NCBI GenBank assembly: GCA_910586015.1 | Contig: CAJUGJ010000031.1 | Span: forward strand, 1-24,265 | Reading direction: 5' to 3' | DNA from: an uncultured Lachnospiraceae bacterium | Lineage (GTDB): Bacteria; Bacillota; Clostridia; Lachnospirales; Lachnospiraceae | DNA length: 24,265 bases | In this document: in pieces, positions 24,062 to 24,265 of the stretch | Layout of the letters: each line of letters starts with the position of its first letter | Position numbering within the stretch: the first letter of the stretch is position 1 | The notes under the pieces: model-generated | The model's database searches: none | What the model was told of the DNA's origin: nothing | What the model saw: the letters and a program-made list of their open reading frames with translations, nothing else | Position numbers and translations under genes: made by a program

Positions 24062-24108
24062 ACAAAAAAAGAGAAAGAACAGCCCCTTCCACAGTTCGTT
24101 CTTTCTCT
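24062..24108 (-). terminator. Intrinsic terminator upstream of the polymerase gene
   Basis: AGAGAAAGAAC (24070-24080) pairs perfectly with GTTCTTTCTCT (24098-24108), and on the minus strand TTTTTTTGTT follows. It ends the structured-RNA transcript before the polymerase promoter. Confidence 0.9.
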
Positions 24109-24174
24109 CACATACCAGTGTGCCTGCCGTATACGGGATCATGTCCCACTTGTGAGGCTTTAGCACCACCGACA
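24062..24174 (-). ncRNA. Candidate structured RNA upstream of the polymerase gene
   Basis: A promoter (TTGCAA, 17 bases, TATCAT; 24181-24209 on the minus strand) would start a transcript of about 110 bases that ends at a strong terminator. Inside, CUCACA pairs with UGUGAG (24151-24156 with 24107-24112), AGUG pairs with CACU, GGGA pairs with UCCC around a five-base loop, and CGUAUACG is self-complementary. The outer stem ends where the terminator stem begins. It could be a stand-alone RNA or a riboswitch-like attenuator. No Rfam family is recognised by eye. Confidence 0.5.
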
Positions 24175-24265
24175 TATATTATGATAAGAGAATATTCCCT
24201 GTTTTGCAAGCTAGTTCGTATAAAAAGTTCATCAAAGATCCTGTTCGATTCCTTTATGGCCGGAT

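Overview
The window is AT-rich, low-GC Gram-positive DNA. Purine-rich Shine-Dalgarno sites, a Tn916-type integrase/excisionase pair, SPP1-type head genes and many intrinsic terminators all suggest a Clostridia host, perhaps Lachnospiraceae. The taxon is inferred; no ribosomal or housekeeping gene is present. Almost all genes lie on the minus strand.

Layout. (1) Positions 1-2140 hold two decayed genes: a YhcG/DUF1016 nuclease split by a one-base frameshift, and a tyrosine-recombinase-like gene broken by one in-frame TAA. (2) Positions 2140-6570 hold a mobile-element end: direct repeats, an intact tyrosine integrase, an excisionase, a zinc-ribbon membrane protein and an unrecognised protein. 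(3) Positions 6570-10570 hold small accessory genes: a ParB-like/HNH protein, several unknowns, a divergently transcribed HTH regulator with operator-like repeats, a serine resolvase with a palindrome upstream, and a small membrane protein. (4) Positions 10570-11290 have no gene but carry an array of a GGGGTTAA-type motif, which continues at lower density through the portal and terminase genes. (5) Positions 11290-21260 are a phage head and packaging module, transcribed right to left: scaffold, major capsid, HTH protein, DHH-like protein, two small unknowns, cold-shock-like protein, radical SAM protein, small terminase, large terminase, a small protein and portal. (6) Positions 21530-24265 encode a 797-residue protein that I read as a single-chain double-psi-beta-barrel RNA polymerase of the YonO/QDE-1 type, preceded by a structured-RNA candidate with its own promoter and terminator.

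Working model (inference). Host RNA polymerase transcribes the phage polymerase gene from a sigma-70-like promoter. The phage polymerase then transcribes the head module, as YonO does for SPbeta late genes. The head operon is interrupted by intrinsic terminators after scaffold, capsid and small terminase, and it ends in the GGGGTTAA array. No tail, connector, lysis or replication gene is visible, so this is either part of a larger phage or a capsid-encoding element that relies on another phage. Least explained are the polymerase with its altered DxDxD motif, the strand-biased motif array, a radical SAM gene followed by an overlooked 29-codon ORF, and a leader ORF that appears to open a hairpin in front of the DHH-like gene.
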